Below, piece after piece: positions 56,750 through 64,000 of a stretch of 64,000 bases of DNA; the stretch's first letter is position 1; the number at the start of each line of letters is the position of its first letter. Below the pieces are notes generated by a model. That model was not told the DNA's origin. It ran no database searches and worked only from the letters and a program-made list of their open reading frames with translations. A program made the position numbers and the translations under genes. The DNA is from Mastigias papua (Eukaryota > Cnidaria > Scyphozoa > Rhizostomeae > Mastigiidae), in the NCBI GenBank assembly GCA_964019165.1, contig OZ025268.1, positions 3,395,501 to 3,459,500 of the forward strand, in the 5' to 3' direction.

Positions 56750-64000
<7,251 letters not shown>

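Overview
The window is animal nuclear DNA: AT-rich, intron-rich, and crowded with microsatellites, small inverted-repeat transposons and decayed LINE pieces. Splice sites are GT-AG and the protein families are metazoan. The finely split Lifeguard gene, the intronless PRSS23-like protease and the local arylsulfatase duplicates fit a slowly evolving marine invertebrate, for example a cnidarian. The sequence alone does not fix the phylum.

Layout. From 1 to 6 kb there are only repeats, including a TA-flanked MITE nested inside another repeat. A secreted PRSS23/PRSS35-type serine protease lies on the minus strand (6081-7262). From 7 to 30 kb I see no convincing gene, only repeat families, microsatellites, a foldback element, a hairpin and one LINE C-terminal remnant. 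From 30318 to 48140 (minus) lies a complete 12-coding-exon Lifeguard/GRINA (TMBIM, BI-1 family) gene encoding 304 residues, including a 14-nt microexon. Its introns hold several inverted-repeat elements. From 49.5 to 54.4 kb is a cluster of arylsulfatase B-like sequences: an antisense fragment, an intact intronless gene (plus) and a convergent copy broken by a 2-bp insertion (minus). The two long copies share a 539-bp identical tract inside more diverged flanks. From 56750 to the right edge (minus) is a CCDC148 gene with eight exons seen and its 5' end cut by the window. A dead LINE reverse transcriptase fragment sits in one of its introns.

The genes do not form a pathway. The protease and sulfatases are secretory or lysosomal, Lifeguard is a multi-membrane-spanning protein, and CCDC148 is a coiled-coil protein. 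The most interesting structure is the sulfatase cluster, where inverted copies, probable gene conversion and an antisense fragment could pair as double-stranded RNA. No complete autonomous mobile element and no new multi-gene system is evident. Exon joins were worked out by eye from splice sites, reading phase and remembered family similarity, with no database search.
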